Shown piece by piece: positions 27,278-36,577 of a stretch of DNA of 64,000 nucleotides (positions are counted from its first letter, which is position 1; the number at the start of each line of letters is the position of its first letter). A program made the translations under genes and the position numbers. Below the pieces are notes generated by a model, which saw only the letters and a list, made by a program, of their open reading frames with translations, made no database searches and had not been told where the DNA came from. Origin of the DNA: Methyloversatilis sp. (GTDB taxonomy: Bacteria; Pseudomonadota; Gammaproteobacteria; Burkholderiales; Rhodocyclaceae); contig NZ_JAUYRO010000034.1 of NCBI RefSeq assembly GCF_030696805.1, positions 1 through 64,000 of the forward strand, given 5' to 3'.

Positions 27278-28738
27278 ATGAGCCTGAAACAATCAATACG
27301 AAACAGCTCCAAGTGGCTGGTCGGAAGCAATCTCATATCCCAGATAATACAATTCTTGTTCGGGATAATTCTGGCGCGCCTTCTGGTACCCGCCGATTTC
27401 GGAATGATCGTAACGATTCAAATATTCACCGGATTCGTAAGCTTGGTTGCATCGGGTGGGTTAGGCCAGGCTCTGATCAGATCAAAAGAAGCTGGAGAGC
27501 GCGATTTTCAAGTAGTTTTCAGCGTACAACTGGCGGTAGGAATAGCAATCTATGCGGGATTTTTCCTGATCGCACCGTGGTTTGCGAAGTGGTTCGGATC
27601 ACCGCTGTACGAAGACTTGCTCCGCATATCGGCGATAAGCTTCCTGATGCGCCCGTTTCTCAATCTGCACAATGTCTGGTTGCACAGAGAAATGCAATTC
27701 AAGGCAACCTCAACCATCAGCCTGGCTGCCAATCTATTGAGCGGTGTTTCAAGCATAGCGATGGCGATGGCAGGTTTCGGCGTCTGGAGCCTTGTTCTGA
27801 GCGGTTTGCTGGGAAGCGTGTTGAACTGCGCCCTGCTCATGCGCATTACTCCAATGCGAACAAAATTTATTTTTGATCGCGGCATTGCCCGACGGCACAG
27901 TGGATTCGGGATCAAAATAACGCTAAATGATTTCATCAGCTACATGCGCCATCAGACCAGCAACTTCATTCTGACGAAACTGGCTGGCCCAACGACGGTA
28001 GGGCTATTCAACAAGGGCGACAGCCTGGCCAAGCTTCCTTTCAACACAATAAGCGGGCCGATTTATCAGCCTGTTTTCCGATCAATGGCTGCGGAACAGG
28101 ATAACCCTGACAGAATCAAGTATCTGTATTTCCGGATGGTTTCCCTGCTTCTGCTGTACACGATGCCGATCTATGTTGGGATGTGGTGGCTGGCGGAACC
28201 TCTCATCGTCACTCTGTACGGAACTCAATGGGCAGGCGCCGCCATTCCGCTCGAGATCCTCTCGCCACTCGGATTTCTCTATTGCATCGGCCATCCCTGT
28301 GGCGCGGTGCTCGGCGCGACCAATCGAGTAGGCCGCGAAGTCGTCGTGCAAACAATTACGTGGATTATCGTTGGCGTAGGTTGCTACGTTGGATTGCAAT
28401 GGGGCCTGGCGGGAGTTTCATTCGGGATCGTCTTGAGCCAGGTGTATTCGACTACGCATATGTACCTGCTTTCGAACGCGGTGATCAAGGCGACCCCGCG
28501 CGAGCTGATCTCTGCACTTGCACCCGGGATCATGCTTAATTCAGTTCTGGTGGGCACCATCATCCTGATCGATGCTGTCTTGCCGGCTGGGTTCCGGTCT
28601 GATTCGACGGCGTTATATATCCTTGTAACAGCAGTACTCGGCGGCCTGGTGTATGCAGCGGTCTTTCTTTTCTTTCCGATGAATGCCCTGCGTGACGAAG
28701 CGAATCGCTGGAAAAGAATGCTTCGAATCGCGGCTTGA
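27278..28738 (+). CDS. Wzx-like polysaccharide flippase (PST/MOP superfamily)
   Basis: A polytopic membrane protein of 486 residues with about 12-14 helices. The N-terminus NSSKWLVGSNLISQIIQFLFGIILARLL and the following LVPADFGMIVTIQIF are typical of lipopolysaccharide/EPS flippases. It should translocate the undecaprenyl-linked repeat unit across the inner membrane. It shares the lower GC content of the preceding TPR gene and starts one base after its stop. It is the only flippase gene recognisable in the window, so it probably serves the whole locus. Confidence 0.93.
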   Translation: MSLKQSIRNSSKWLVGSNLISQIIQFLFGIILARLLVPADFGMIVTIQIFTGFVSLVASGGLGQALIRSKEAGERDFQVVFSVQLAVGIAIYAGFFLIAPWFAKWFGSPLYEDLLRISAISFLMRPFLNLHNVWLHREMQFKATSTISLAANLLSGVSSIAMAMAGFGVWSLVLSGLLGSVLNCALLMRITPMRTKFIFDRGIARRHSGFGIKITLNDFISYMRHQTSNFILTKLAGPTTVGLFNKGDSLAKLPFNTISGPIYQPVFRSMAAEQDNPDRIKYLYFRMVSLLLLYTMPIYVGMWWLAEPLIVTLYGTQWAGAAIPLEILSPLGFLYCIGHPCGAVLGATNRVGREVVVQTITWIIVGVGCYVGLQWGLAGVSFGIVLSQVYSTTHMYLLSNAVIKATPRELISALAPGIMLNSVLVGTIILIDAVLPAGFRSDSTALYILVTAVLGGLVYAAVFLFFPMNALRDEANRWKRMLRIAA

Positions 28739-28796
28739 AGCAGCGTTCGAAACCGAATAGATCCGCCTTGAAAGTCAGCTGAAACAAGAATAAAGC

Positions 28797-30734
28797 ATGC
28801 CCTCAATTGATTTGACATCGCTTTTCGCCGGACAGATGGAATTCGCCTCGGACCGAGACTGGAAATCTTCTGACTTCAATCGCCTAGATTACGCCACAGA
28901 TTCAGACGTATATTTTCTGATTGACAGTTTCTCGGACAGCCCGGCTGTCTGCGCATTCATCCGCTGTACTTCAAGTGGAACGTTTCGCTTGTCTCTGGAG
29001 GGTGAGTACTGCCTCGCCAAGTGCGCGGCTGGCGGCTGGATTCTGAAACCGTACCGGGTCACAGATGATTTTTTCTGGCTTCCAGCGCCCCCCATGAGCC
29101 GTAGCCTGGACCAACAAGGACATATTCTTTCTCACAAGCCGGCACTTGTCAGCGGCGCGGAAGTCAGTCCGAAATCTGTGTCACTGGAGTTTGAGAACAC
29201 TGACACGAACGTCGTTGACATCGTGGCGTGGAAGTTACCCGAATATTTATTGGCCGATCTTCAGCAACTTGATCACATGGAGCGTCGTTCGTATTTCCTC
29301 TGGAGCTCACACACTGCATACAAGATCCCTGCGGATGTGTATCTCCATCTGGTTAACGGGCATGTGTATGAAAATCACGAAGTCTGGCCAAAATACTGGC
29401 GCGTATGCTCGGAACTTGATGCCTACGCGCTTTACGTGACGCTGTCTGGCCTGTTGCGCGGAACCGGGAAAAAAATATACGAGCTCATGCGGCGGCAGAT
29501 TGTTTTTTCCGTCGTTGCCCGTCAAAACAGCGACGGCGGCTGGTATCACGGCGAATGGACCGATGAAATGGAGTCGCACTATCGACTCCATGCGGCCGGA
29601 ATGCTCCTGCTTGCTGCGTATTTCGAAGAAATACAGGATCCCGTCGTAGGGGAAGCCATCAAGCGAGCATGCGCATTTGCGGCGACGAGAATTGATCGCA
29701 TCAATGCGGGTGTCTGGTACTTGCATGATTCGCTCGAGGAGACCGAGGAGACCCTCAAACGCTATCCGTTCCGCTACGAGATCAGTCGTGCTCTTGGAAA
29801 GTCACCCAGCAATCTGATGGTTCTCAACACGCACCTGGACACGAATGTTGCGATGGAGCGATGCCGGCGGGTCACCGGTGACGCGGAGTTCTCTTCATTG
29901 ATCGAATCGGCACGTGAAACATCCGTTGCCGTATGCGCCATGAAACCGGCTGAATGGTTGTACCGGCCGCTTTTCCGCGCGATTGGACTTACCCTGCTTC
30001 CCCCAAGTGCCGGTGCAGCTTTGCCCTTGCCGCTTCGCGCGATCAAGAGAATGACGTGGAAATACATCATTCCCCTGTTGCCGCGGATCAAGGCGCGCTT
30101 TCCGCGGTTTGTCATGCCCGGGGGATTCATCGAACGTGATCTTGCCCAGCATTCTTTTTCGGTTCGTTATCAACCTGTTAATCTCATGGATCTCGTTCGC
30201 ACGCGGCGGATTTTCGGTGAAGAGGCGCTTGATCCGTTGCTGGAGGAAAGTTTTGCCTTCACGCAGCACAGCGGCATCAAGGAGCGCTGGAAGGAATTTG
30301 CAGGCAAGGAGGATGATTCCCTCGGTTTTTGGGCTGAGGCGCTCTATCACATGTGCCTCCTTGAAGACGACCGTCGCTATCGCGCGTGGCTTGCCGATGC
30401 AGTGATCTATCTCGACGACGCCCGGCTTGGGCTTTCGCCTTCGTTGCTTGGCTGCAATGCAGAAGCGGTTGCGCCAAAACTGCAGACCCTGTGCCCACGC
30501 CCCTCCGACCCGCGGCTTTGCGTGACCAATCTGAGCAAGAGCCCACAACTTCTTGAGTATCTTGTTATCAACCCCAGCCGCGAAGACGTCGTTCTCGAGT
30601 GGGAGCTCGCCCCTGTTGGACCGGTCGAGTGGCTCGACAGTGGAGATACTCGTCGCGAAGAGAAACGCATCATGGTGCCCGCGCGTGGCTGGGTGCAGGG
30701 TGTCACGGCTTCTCAGGTTGAAGTCGAGCGATGA
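28797..30734 (+). CDS. Unrecognised 645-residue protein, possible six-hairpin (alpha/alpha) enzyme
   Basis: I do not recognise the family with confidence. No signal peptide or clear membrane helix is present, so it is probably cytoplasmic. The middle part (about 200-330) has alternating helical segments with glycine-rich turns, for example VVARQNSDGGWYHGEWTDEM followed by HYRLHAAGMLLLAAYFEE, reminiscent of alpha/alpha-barrel glycosidases, lyases or glucuronyl C5-epimerases. The N-terminal about 130 residues and the C-terminal about 70 (NPSREDVVLEWELAPVGPVEW) look beta-rich. It follows the flippase after 58 bases and precedes the WbsX-like gene. Polysaccharide modification is a guess from context. 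Confidence 0.6.
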   Translation: MPSIDLTSLFAGQMEFASDRDWKSSDFNRLDYATDSDVYFLIDSFSDSPAVCAFIRCTSSGTFRLSLEGEYCLAKCAAGGWILKPYRVTDDFFWLPAPPMSRSLDQQGHILSHKPALVSGAEVSPKSVSLEFENTDTNVVDIVAWKLPEYLLADLQQLDHMERRSYFLWSSHTAYKIPADVYLHLVNGHVYENHEVWPKYWRVCSELDAYALYVTLSGLLRGTGKKIYELMRRQIVFSVVARQNSDGGWYHGEWTDEMESHYRLHAAGMLLLAAYFEEIQDPVVGEAIKRACAFAATRIDRINAGVWYLHDSLEETEETLKRYPFRYEISRALGKSPSNLMVLNTHLDTNVAMERCRRVTGDAEFSSLIESARETSVAVCAMKPAEWLYRPLFRAIGLTLLPPSAGAALPLPLRAIKRMTWKYIIPLLPRIKARFPRFVMPGGFIERDLAQHSFSVRYQPVNLMDLVRTRRIFGEEALDPLLEESFAFTQHSGIKERWKEFAGKEDDSLGFWAEALYHMCLLEDDRRYRAWLADAVIYLDDARLGLSPSLLGCNAEAVAPKLQTLCPRPSDPRLCVTNLSKSPQLLEYLVINPSREDVVLEWELAPVGPVEWLDSGDTRREEKRIMVPARGWVQGVTASQVEVER

Positions 30735-30838
30735 CCCGGTCGTAAACCCGCTGTTGCGAAAGTATGTGATGCCGGCTCGGCTCACTTTTCCTGGACAGGT
30801 TTGGTGCCGCCATTCCCTTAACGAATCTGAATCGATCG

Positions 30839-31933
30839 ATGCCATCAAATACCCAAGCTGACACGTCGCAGCGCGCACGCCTCATCGCCTTTCACCTTCC
30901 CCAATTTCACCCCACGCCCGAAAACGACGAGTGGTGGGGCAAAGGGTTCACGGAATGGACCAACACGGCAAAGGCGGCTCCGCTCTTCCCCGGGCACTAT
31001 CAACCGCACATTCCTGCTGATCTTGGTTTCTACGACCTGCGCCTGCCCGAGGCGCGTCATGCGCAGGCCGAGCTTGCCAAAGAGTACGGCATCGGGGGGT
31101 TTTGCTATTACCACTACTGGTTCGGTGGGCGCCGGATACTCGAGCGGCCCGTCAATGAAATACTTCTTTCGTCGGAACCCGATTTTCCGTTCTGTCTGTG
31201 CTGGGCAAACCACAGCTGGAATACAGTCTGGCAGGGTACGAATTCGATGCTGGTCGAGCAGGTCTACCCCGGCATGGAGGATCATGCTGCCCATTTCGAC
31301 TGGCTGTTGAAGGCGTTCACCGACCGCCGGTATCTGACCGTCGATGGCAAACCGATCTTCCTGATCTACAAGCCGGACGACATTCCCGATATTGTGCGCA
31401 TCACCGATTTCTGGCGCGAGCGGGCCCTTCAGGCAGGTCTTCCTGGACTGTTCCTGATCGGCGTGTCACATCGCAACGAGAAGTGGGATCCACGCACCCG
31501 CGGCCTCGATGCCTCGACGATGCAGGCGTTGCCCGCACGCGACGGACGGATTCCCCGCCGGTATCTCAGCACGAAGATGAAGCTCGCAATGCAGGGCAAC
31601 AAGCACGAACTCACGATCTGGGACTACGAAGAAATACTGCCCAGCCTGCTTCGCTCGAACAAGCCGGAGTGGAGGGACTTTCCCCTGGTACTGCCGAATT
31701 GGGACAACACACCACGCATGGGCATGCGGGGACTCGTGTTCCACGATGCGACGCCCGAGCTTTTCCGGGGTCACCTTCGGGAAGCCCTCGACCGCGTATC
31801 CCCTCATCCGGACAGCGAGAAGATCGTATTCCTGAAGGCCTGGAATGAGTGGGCCGAAGGCAACCACGTCGAGCCCGATCAGAAATGGGGACGTGCCTGG
31901 CTGGAAGTCATCCGCGACGAACTTCGCGCATGA
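30839..31933 (+). CDS. WbsX-like protein, glycoside hydrolase family 99-like domain
   Basis: A 364-residue protein with the WbsX signatures LIAFHLPQFHPTPENDEWWG, GFTEWTNTAKAAPLFPGHYQPH and GIGGFCYYHYWFGGRRILERP near the N-terminus, and FLKAWNEWAEGNHVEPD near the C-terminus. WbsX-type proteins occur in O-antigen and rhamnan gene clusters, often beside or fused to glycosyltransferases; their reaction is not settled. No signal peptide, so cytoplasmic. Its stop overlaps the next glycosyltransferase ATG (ATGA), showing one operon. Confidence 0.9.
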   Translation: MPSNTQADTSQRARLIAFHLPQFHPTPENDEWWGKGFTEWTNTAKAAPLFPGHYQPHIPADLGFYDLRLPEARHAQAELAKEYGIGGFCYYHYWFGGRRILERPVNEILLSSEPDFPFCLCWANHSWNTVWQGTNSMLVEQVYPGMEDHAAHFDWLLKAFTDRRYLTVDGKPIFLIYKPDDIPDIVRITDFWRERALQAGLPGLFLIGVSHRNEKWDPRTRGLDASTMQALPARDGRIPRRYLSTKMKLAMQGNKHELTIWDYEEILPSLLRSNKPEWRDFPLVLPNWDNTPRMGMRGLVFHDATPELFRGHLREALDRVSPHPDSEKIVFLKAWNEWAEGNHVEPDQKWGRAWLEVIRDELRA

Positions 31934-32904
31934 GCGGTTCGGTCGCGGAGCGCCCGCTGATTTCGGTCGTCATGCCCTGCTACAACGCCGGGCCCTATCT
32001 TGAGCAAGCGGTGTCGTCGGCGCTCGACCAGATCAACGTCAGGACCGAAGTTGTGCTTGTGGACGACGGTTCAACCGACGATTCGCTCACTGTGGCCGAG
32101 TCGCTTGATGCGCGATATCCGGGGCGCGTCACAGTGCTGCGCTCGGATCGGCGTGGCCCCTATCCTGCACGCAACCTTGCGCTGAAGCAGGCGCGGGGAA
32201 CCTTCGTTGCCTTTCTGGATGCCGATGACTGGTGGGAGCCGGATGCGCTTTCAAAGCTTCTGGATGCAATCAGGGCTGCCGATGTCGATCTGGCCTACTG
32301 CGGCTGGCAGAACGTGGGAGAGGGCGTGGAATCTAAACCCTACATACCCGCAGCCTACGAACAGGAAGACATGGCCGCCCATTTCGTGCGCACTTGCCCA
32401 TGGCCCATTCACGCAGCCCTCCTCAAGCGAGAGGTGGTCGATGCATTGGGAGGCTTCTGCGAAGAACGCTTCTCGTCGATGGATTACCACTTCTGGCTAC
32501 GCGTGTACGGTCGCACCGAGCGCATCGTACGGGTACCCGAAGTGCTGGCTTATTACCGTTGGCATGGCAGCGGACAGGTGTCGGCAGTCAAATGGCGGCA
32601 AGTTCTTGATGCGCTTTGGGCACAGAAGGACTTCCTGGCAAGCTACCCGGGCCGCGTCGCTCATCTGACACCCGAGAAACTACTGGATTTGACGGAAGGT
32701 CGCATACTCCGGGAAGCGTATCGCGCACTCTGGAAGCGGGACCTGGCTTCGGCTCACACACTGTTCCGTCACGCGAGCCAGTCGGGGATCGGGAAAATGG
32801 CCGACATGCGGTACATCCTCACTGCAAAGCTGCCGCTCTCCCTGTACAAAGCCATATTTTCGCTGCGCGACAAATTCGGAAGTGGCACACACGGCAGTCA
32901 GTGA
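31930..32904 (+). CDS. Glycosyltransferase family 2
   Basis: A 324-residue GT-A enzyme. The N-terminal motif ISVVMPCYNAGPYLEQAVSSAL, then VVLVDDGSTDDS, GPYPARNLALKQARG and the metal-binding DADD in VAFLDADDWWEP are diagnostic of inverting GT2 enzymes. The start ATG overlaps the WbsX-like stop (ATGA); a longer frame from 31849 would intrude into that gene. Donor and acceptor cannot be read from sequence. Confidence 0.95.
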   Translation: MSGSVAERPLISVVMPCYNAGPYLEQAVSSALDQINVRTEVVLVDDGSTDDSLTVAESLDARYPGRVTVLRSDRRGPYPARNLALKQARGTFVAFLDADDWWEPDALSKLLDAIRAADVDLAYCGWQNVGEGVESKPYIPAAYEQEDMAAHFVRTCPWPIHAALLKREVVDALGGFCEERFSSMDYHFWLRVYGRTERIVRVPEVLAYYRWHGSGQVSAVKWRQVLDALWAQKDFLASYPGRVAHLTPEKLLDLTEGRILREAYRALWKRDLASAHTLFRHASQSGIGKMADMRYILTAKLPLSLYKAIFSLRDKFGSGTHGSQ

Positions 32905-32955
32905 GGCACGGCCTGACCTTGGCGCCGCTTGGATGGAACGCACAAAGGAACAGCC

Positions 32956-33765
32956 GTGACAGCACGGAAGCAGACCGCAGAACGCATCCCCGTACTGATG
33001 TACCACCGCGTTGGCGACACAAGCAACGCATGGGAAGCACGCTACGGAATCCGCCCGGAAGACTTCCGCGCCCACATGCAGGCACTGGCCGATGTTGGCT
33101 ACCGTGCAGTCACAATAGATGACATGGTCAAGTGGCTTGAGGGCGACCTCACGCTGCCGGAGGGTGCATTCCTGCTTACGTTCGACGACGGCTTCAAGGG
33201 CGTCATGGATCACGCCATGCCGGTGCTGCAGCAACTTGGCTGGCCGGCGACCGTCTTCCTGGTCAGCGATCTCATCGGAAGCCGGGACGAATGGACACGG
33301 ACATCCAACCCTTCGGGCCAGACGCACCCCCTGCTCGACGCGGACGATATCCGCACGATGAGCGCAGCCGGGTTCAGCTTCCATTCGCACACGCGCAGCC
33401 ACGCCAGCCTTCCAACGCTGGACGATGATGCCCTGGCCGACCAGCTGGCCGGATCGCGGCGCGCGCTGCAGAACCTGCTCGGTCATGATGTGGATTACAT
33501 CGCCTACCCGTTCGGTCATCTGGACGAGCGGGTCGAGGTCGCAACGCGCGCTGCCGGCTACAGGGTAGCGTTTTCGACACAACCCGGATTCAACCGCAAC
33601 GACGTGAACCGCCTGCGCATCCGCCGCCTCGACGTGTTCGGTACCGACACGCCCGCGATGCTGCTGCGAAAGGTCAGGCTCGGCAGCAACGATGGCACGC
33701 TCGGCAATGCGGTGCGCTATTACTTCCGGCAAATCACCCGACGCCTGCCCGGCGCGAGCCGATAA
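32956..33765 (+). CDS. Polysaccharide deacetylase family protein (NodB-like)
   Basis: A 269-residue carbohydrate esterase 4-type protein. Motif 1 is FLLTFDDGFKG with the Asp pair, motif 2 is FHSHTRSHASL with the His-x3-His zinc site, and AYPFGHLDERV follows. The N-terminal IPVLMYHRVGD is common in this family. The GTG at 32956 has AAAGGA 7 bases upstream. No signal peptide is evident. It would remove N-acetyl groups from a glycan precursor or polymer; it lies among glycosyltransferase genes. Confidence 0.9.
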   Translation: MTARKQTAERIPVLMYHRVGDTSNAWEARYGIRPEDFRAHMQALADVGYRAVTIDDMVKWLEGDLTLPEGAFLLTFDDGFKGVMDHAMPVLQQLGWPATVFLVSDLIGSRDEWTRTSNPSGQTHPLLDADDIRTMSAAGFSFHSHTRSHASLPTLDDDALADQLAGSRRALQNLLGHDVDYIAYPFGHLDERVEVATRAAGYRVAFSTQPGFNRNDVNRLRIRRLDVFGTDTPAMLLRKVRLGSNDGTLGNAVRYYFRQITRRLPGASR

Positions 33766-33778
33766 GGGGCCGCGCGAC

Positions 33779-34702
33779 ATGACCCAGCCCCGCTACTCCG
33801 TTGCACTGTGCACGCACAACCATGCAGACCGTCTTGAATGGACGCTTGCAGAGCTTGCGTTGATGCGGTTGCCGCAGGCCCCGATCGAGTTTCTGGTCAT
33901 CGACAACGGATGCCGCGACGACACGCCTCGGCTTCTTGCCGCGCACCGCTGGCCCCCGGGATTCAATGCGCGCATCGTCCGCGAGGACAAGCTCGGTCTA
34001 TCGAATGCGCGCAACCGCGCTATTGCCGAAGCGCGAGGCGAATACATCATCTTCATGGACGATGACGAAACCGCCGATCCGGACTGGCTGTGTGCTTTTG
34101 AACGATTGATCGATGCCCATGCACCTGATGCCTTCGGCGGCCGCATCAAGGTGCTGTTCGAGGACTCTCGGCCGCCCTGGCTGAGTGACGAACTGCTGGG
34201 TTTTCTGGGCGAATTGAACAGATCGGACTCGATCGTGCCACTGACATCTCCCGATACGTCTTTCTATGGCGGCAACTTCGGGTTCAGAAAGACCGTGTGC
34301 GAAACGGTCGGCGGATTCGATTCGATGCTCGGACGCAAAGGTGGCGACAACACCGGCGGCGAAGAAGTCGACTTCTACCGCCGGCTTCTGGCAGCAGGAT
34401 TCGGCGTGTGGTGGACGCCCGATGCGGTCATCCATCACCGCATCCAGGCAGCAAAGCTGAATCGCGGCTACTTTCTCGACTTGCACTACAAGCAGGGGCG
34501 AGTCGACGGCACGCGCAGCCGCCGGACAGAATCGCGCTGGCCGCCAATCTATATCTACGGTCAGTTGTGGCGTGCGTTTTCCGTGGCCATGCGTCAGGCG
34601 CTGTCGCAAGGACGTGACTCCAGCCTGCGCAAGGAAATGAATGTGGCTTACTTCATCGGTACGCTGTCGGGCTGGATCCGCCCGCGAGATGCAGGCCGCT
34701 GA
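33779..34702 (+). CDS. Glycosyltransferase family 2
   Basis: A 307-residue GT2 enzyme beginning RYSVALCTHNHADRLEWTL, with FLVIDNGCRDDTPRLL, KLGLSNARNRAIAEARGEY and the acidic IIFMDDDETADPDW. A later FYGGNFGFRKTVCETVGGFD is typical of the acceptor half. The ATG at 33779 follows the deacetylase stop by 13 bases and is preceded by a short GGGG. Closely related in layout to the next gene, suggesting sequential sugar additions. Confidence 0.94.
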   Translation: MTQPRYSVALCTHNHADRLEWTLAELALMRLPQAPIEFLVIDNGCRDDTPRLLAAHRWPPGFNARIVREDKLGLSNARNRAIAEARGEYIIFMDDDETADPDWLCAFERLIDAHAPDAFGGRIKVLFEDSRPPWLSDELLGFLGELNRSDSIVPLTSPDTSFYGGNFGFRKTVCETVGGFDSMLGRKGGDNTGGEEVDFYRRLLAAGFGVWWTPDAVIHHRIQAAKLNRGYFLDLHYKQGRVDGTRSRRTESRWPPIYIYGQLWRAFSVAMRQALSQGRDSSLRKEMNVAYFIGTLSGWIRPRDAGR

Positions 34703-34703
34703 C

Positions 34704-35639
34704 ATGGAAACGCGACCTGCATGCGACGTAACGGTCGTCATCTGTACGCATAACCGGATGTCGCTGCTGCGGCAGGCGCTTGACGCGCTGCGTGTCGCGC
34801 CCCCTCCGGACGACCTGACCGTGGATCTTCTGATCGTCGCGAACGCCTGCAACGAAAGCACGCTGCGCGAACTGCACGATATCGAGGCGCAGTGGGCGCC
34901 TCACTCACTCGGGCTACGTGTTCTCGAAGAGCCGGTAGCCGGGAAGTCGCATGCGCTCAACTCGGCACTCGCGACGCCGCTTGCCCGGCACGTGTGCTTC
35001 ATCGATGACGACCAGGTGGTCGCACCGGACTACTTTCACGCGCTGTCGGCGTTGATCCGGCGAAATCTTGACTACGGCATGTACTGCGGCTGGATTCTGC
35101 CTGCGTGGGACGGGTCCGAACCTTCCTGGGTGCACCTGCGCGACGAGTACAGGATTCCGGTGCGCCCTTTCCCAGAGTACGACTTCGGCGAGACGGAGAC
35201 GGAAATCACCGGGGAAATGAAGATACCGAGCGGTGGAAACATCATCATCCGGCGCGATGTAATCGAACGCACGGGCCGCTTCTCTGCTGAGCTGGGTCCG
35301 ACCGGACACAACCTGATGGGCGGCGAGGACATCGATTACATCCGGCGCGCCCTGCAGGACGGATGTCGCCTGCTCTATGTACCTGGCTTGCGACAACGCC
35401 ATCTGCTGGAACCGGAACGGATGACCACCCGATACATGATGCGGAAATGCTTCCTGCGCTCTTATTCATCCATCCTGATACACGGCGGAGCAGAAGGGAT
35501 TCGCATGGTGCCATCGCTGCTGCGCAAAGGCGTTACCTATGCATTGCATGCGGCATTCAGCACGAACAGTGACCGTCGCTTCTACTGGCTGATGAGACTG
35601 GCAGCCACAGCAGGCGAAATGAGGGCGCAATTCGGATGA
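34704..35639 (+). CDS. Glycosyltransferase family 2
   Basis: A 311-residue GT2 enzyme with VTVVICTHNRMSLLRQAL, VAGKSHALNSALATP and HVCFIDDDQVVAPDY. ITGEMKIPSGGNIIIRRDV and GPTGHNLMGGEDIDY follow in the acceptor domain. ATG at 34704 lies one base after the previous stop; an ATG at 34689 would give a 14-base overlap and is equally in frame. Its stop overlaps the next start (ATGATG). Confidence 0.93.
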   Translation: METRPACDVTVVICTHNRMSLLRQALDALRVAPPPDDLTVDLLIVANACNESTLRELHDIEAQWAPHSLGLRVLEEPVAGKSHALNSALATPLARHVCFIDDDQVVAPDYFHALSALIRRNLDYGMYCGWILPAWDGSEPSWVHLRDEYRIPVRPFPEYDFGETETEITGEMKIPSGGNIIIRRDVIERTGRFSAELGPTGHNLMGGEDIDYIRRALQDGCRLLYVPGLRQRHLLEPERMTTRYMMRKCFLRSYSSILIHGGAEGIRMVPSLLRKGVTYALHAAFSTNSDRRFYWLMRLAATAGEMRAQFG

Positions 35640-36577
35640 TGACCGGCGTGAATAAGGAAATCGCCCCGAAGCGCCCGGGACCGCACGCATCCGACTCGTC
35701 GCTGCTCTTCTTCACGCCGTCCTACCGCAACGATATCGACCGGCTGGTGCTGCTTCGTCGCAGCATGCGCAAGTTCTATCGCGGCTCCGCCCAACATGTG
35801 GTGGCCGTTCCGGAATCCGATCTGGCCTTGTTCCGAACTGCGTTGCGCGATGACGACTGCACGCTGGTGTCGCAACAGAGTCTCGTCGACCGTCGTTTCT
35901 TTCCGACAGCCCTCTACAGTCTGATCGATCGTTACGCGCACGGTCAGGCGTGGCGCTTCGCGAAGCACGCGGGCAAGGGCGGCTGGATCATTCAGCAGAT
36001 TGCAAAACTGAACGCAAAAAGCCTGAAGGAACGCGGGCCCATCCTCGTACTCGATTCTGACCTGTTTTTCTTCCGGTCATTCGACGACGCCGATCTGCTG
36101 GCCGATCGCGGCCGAGTGCTGGTGCGCATCACGCCGACGACGGAATCGGGCAGACACCGCAAGCACATCGCCGGTGCACGCAAGTTGCTGCGTCTGCCCG
36201 AAGGAAGCACCGAGCACCACTACATGTCCTGCCCGGCCATCCTGCAAGCGGAGTGGCTGCACGAACTGGCCCGCCATCTGGAACAGCTCCATGACAAACC
36301 TTGGCAAGATGTGCTGCTGGCCGAAGACACGATGTCCGAATATTCGATCTACGGCGTGTTCGTCGAAGAGACACTGAAGCCGTCCGACCTCGTCATCCAT
36401 GACCGAAGTTTCAATCACATGCTTTGGGATACCCCTTCTTACGCACGTTTCTTCGCGGACCCTCAATCGGTGCTGACCGAAGATCCATCAAAGGTCTGTG
36501 TCGTTGTTCAGTCTGCGTTGAAAGTACCCGCCGACGAGTACGCTCAGGCACTCGAAAAAATACTCGGGAATCAATGA
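35636..36577 (+). CDS. DUF6492-like putative glycosyltransferase
   Basis: A 313-residue protein opening with LLFFTPSYRNDIDRLVLLRRSM and carrying GWIIQQIAKLNA and ILVLDSDLFFFRSF. This matches my memory of the DUF6492 group, which resembles GT-A glycosyltransferases with a DxD site (here Asp-Ser-Asp). It has no signal peptide. The start overlaps the previous GT2 stop. Position among sugar transferases supports a catalytic role in repeat-unit assembly, but the reaction is unknown. Confidence 0.7.
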   Translation: MMTGVNKEIAPKRPGPHASDSSLLFFTPSYRNDIDRLVLLRRSMRKFYRGSAQHVVAVPESDLALFRTALRDDDCTLVSQQSLVDRRFFPTALYSLIDRYAHGQAWRFAKHAGKGGWIIQQIAKLNAKSLKERGPILVLDSDLFFFRSFDDADLLADRGRVLVRITPTTESGRHRKHIAGARKLLRLPEGSTEHHYMSCPAILQAEWLHELARHLEQLHDKPWQDVLLAEDTMSEYSIYGVFVEETLKPSDLVIHDRSFNHMLWDTPSYARFFADPQSVLTEDPSKVCVVVQSALKVPADEYAQALEKILGNQ

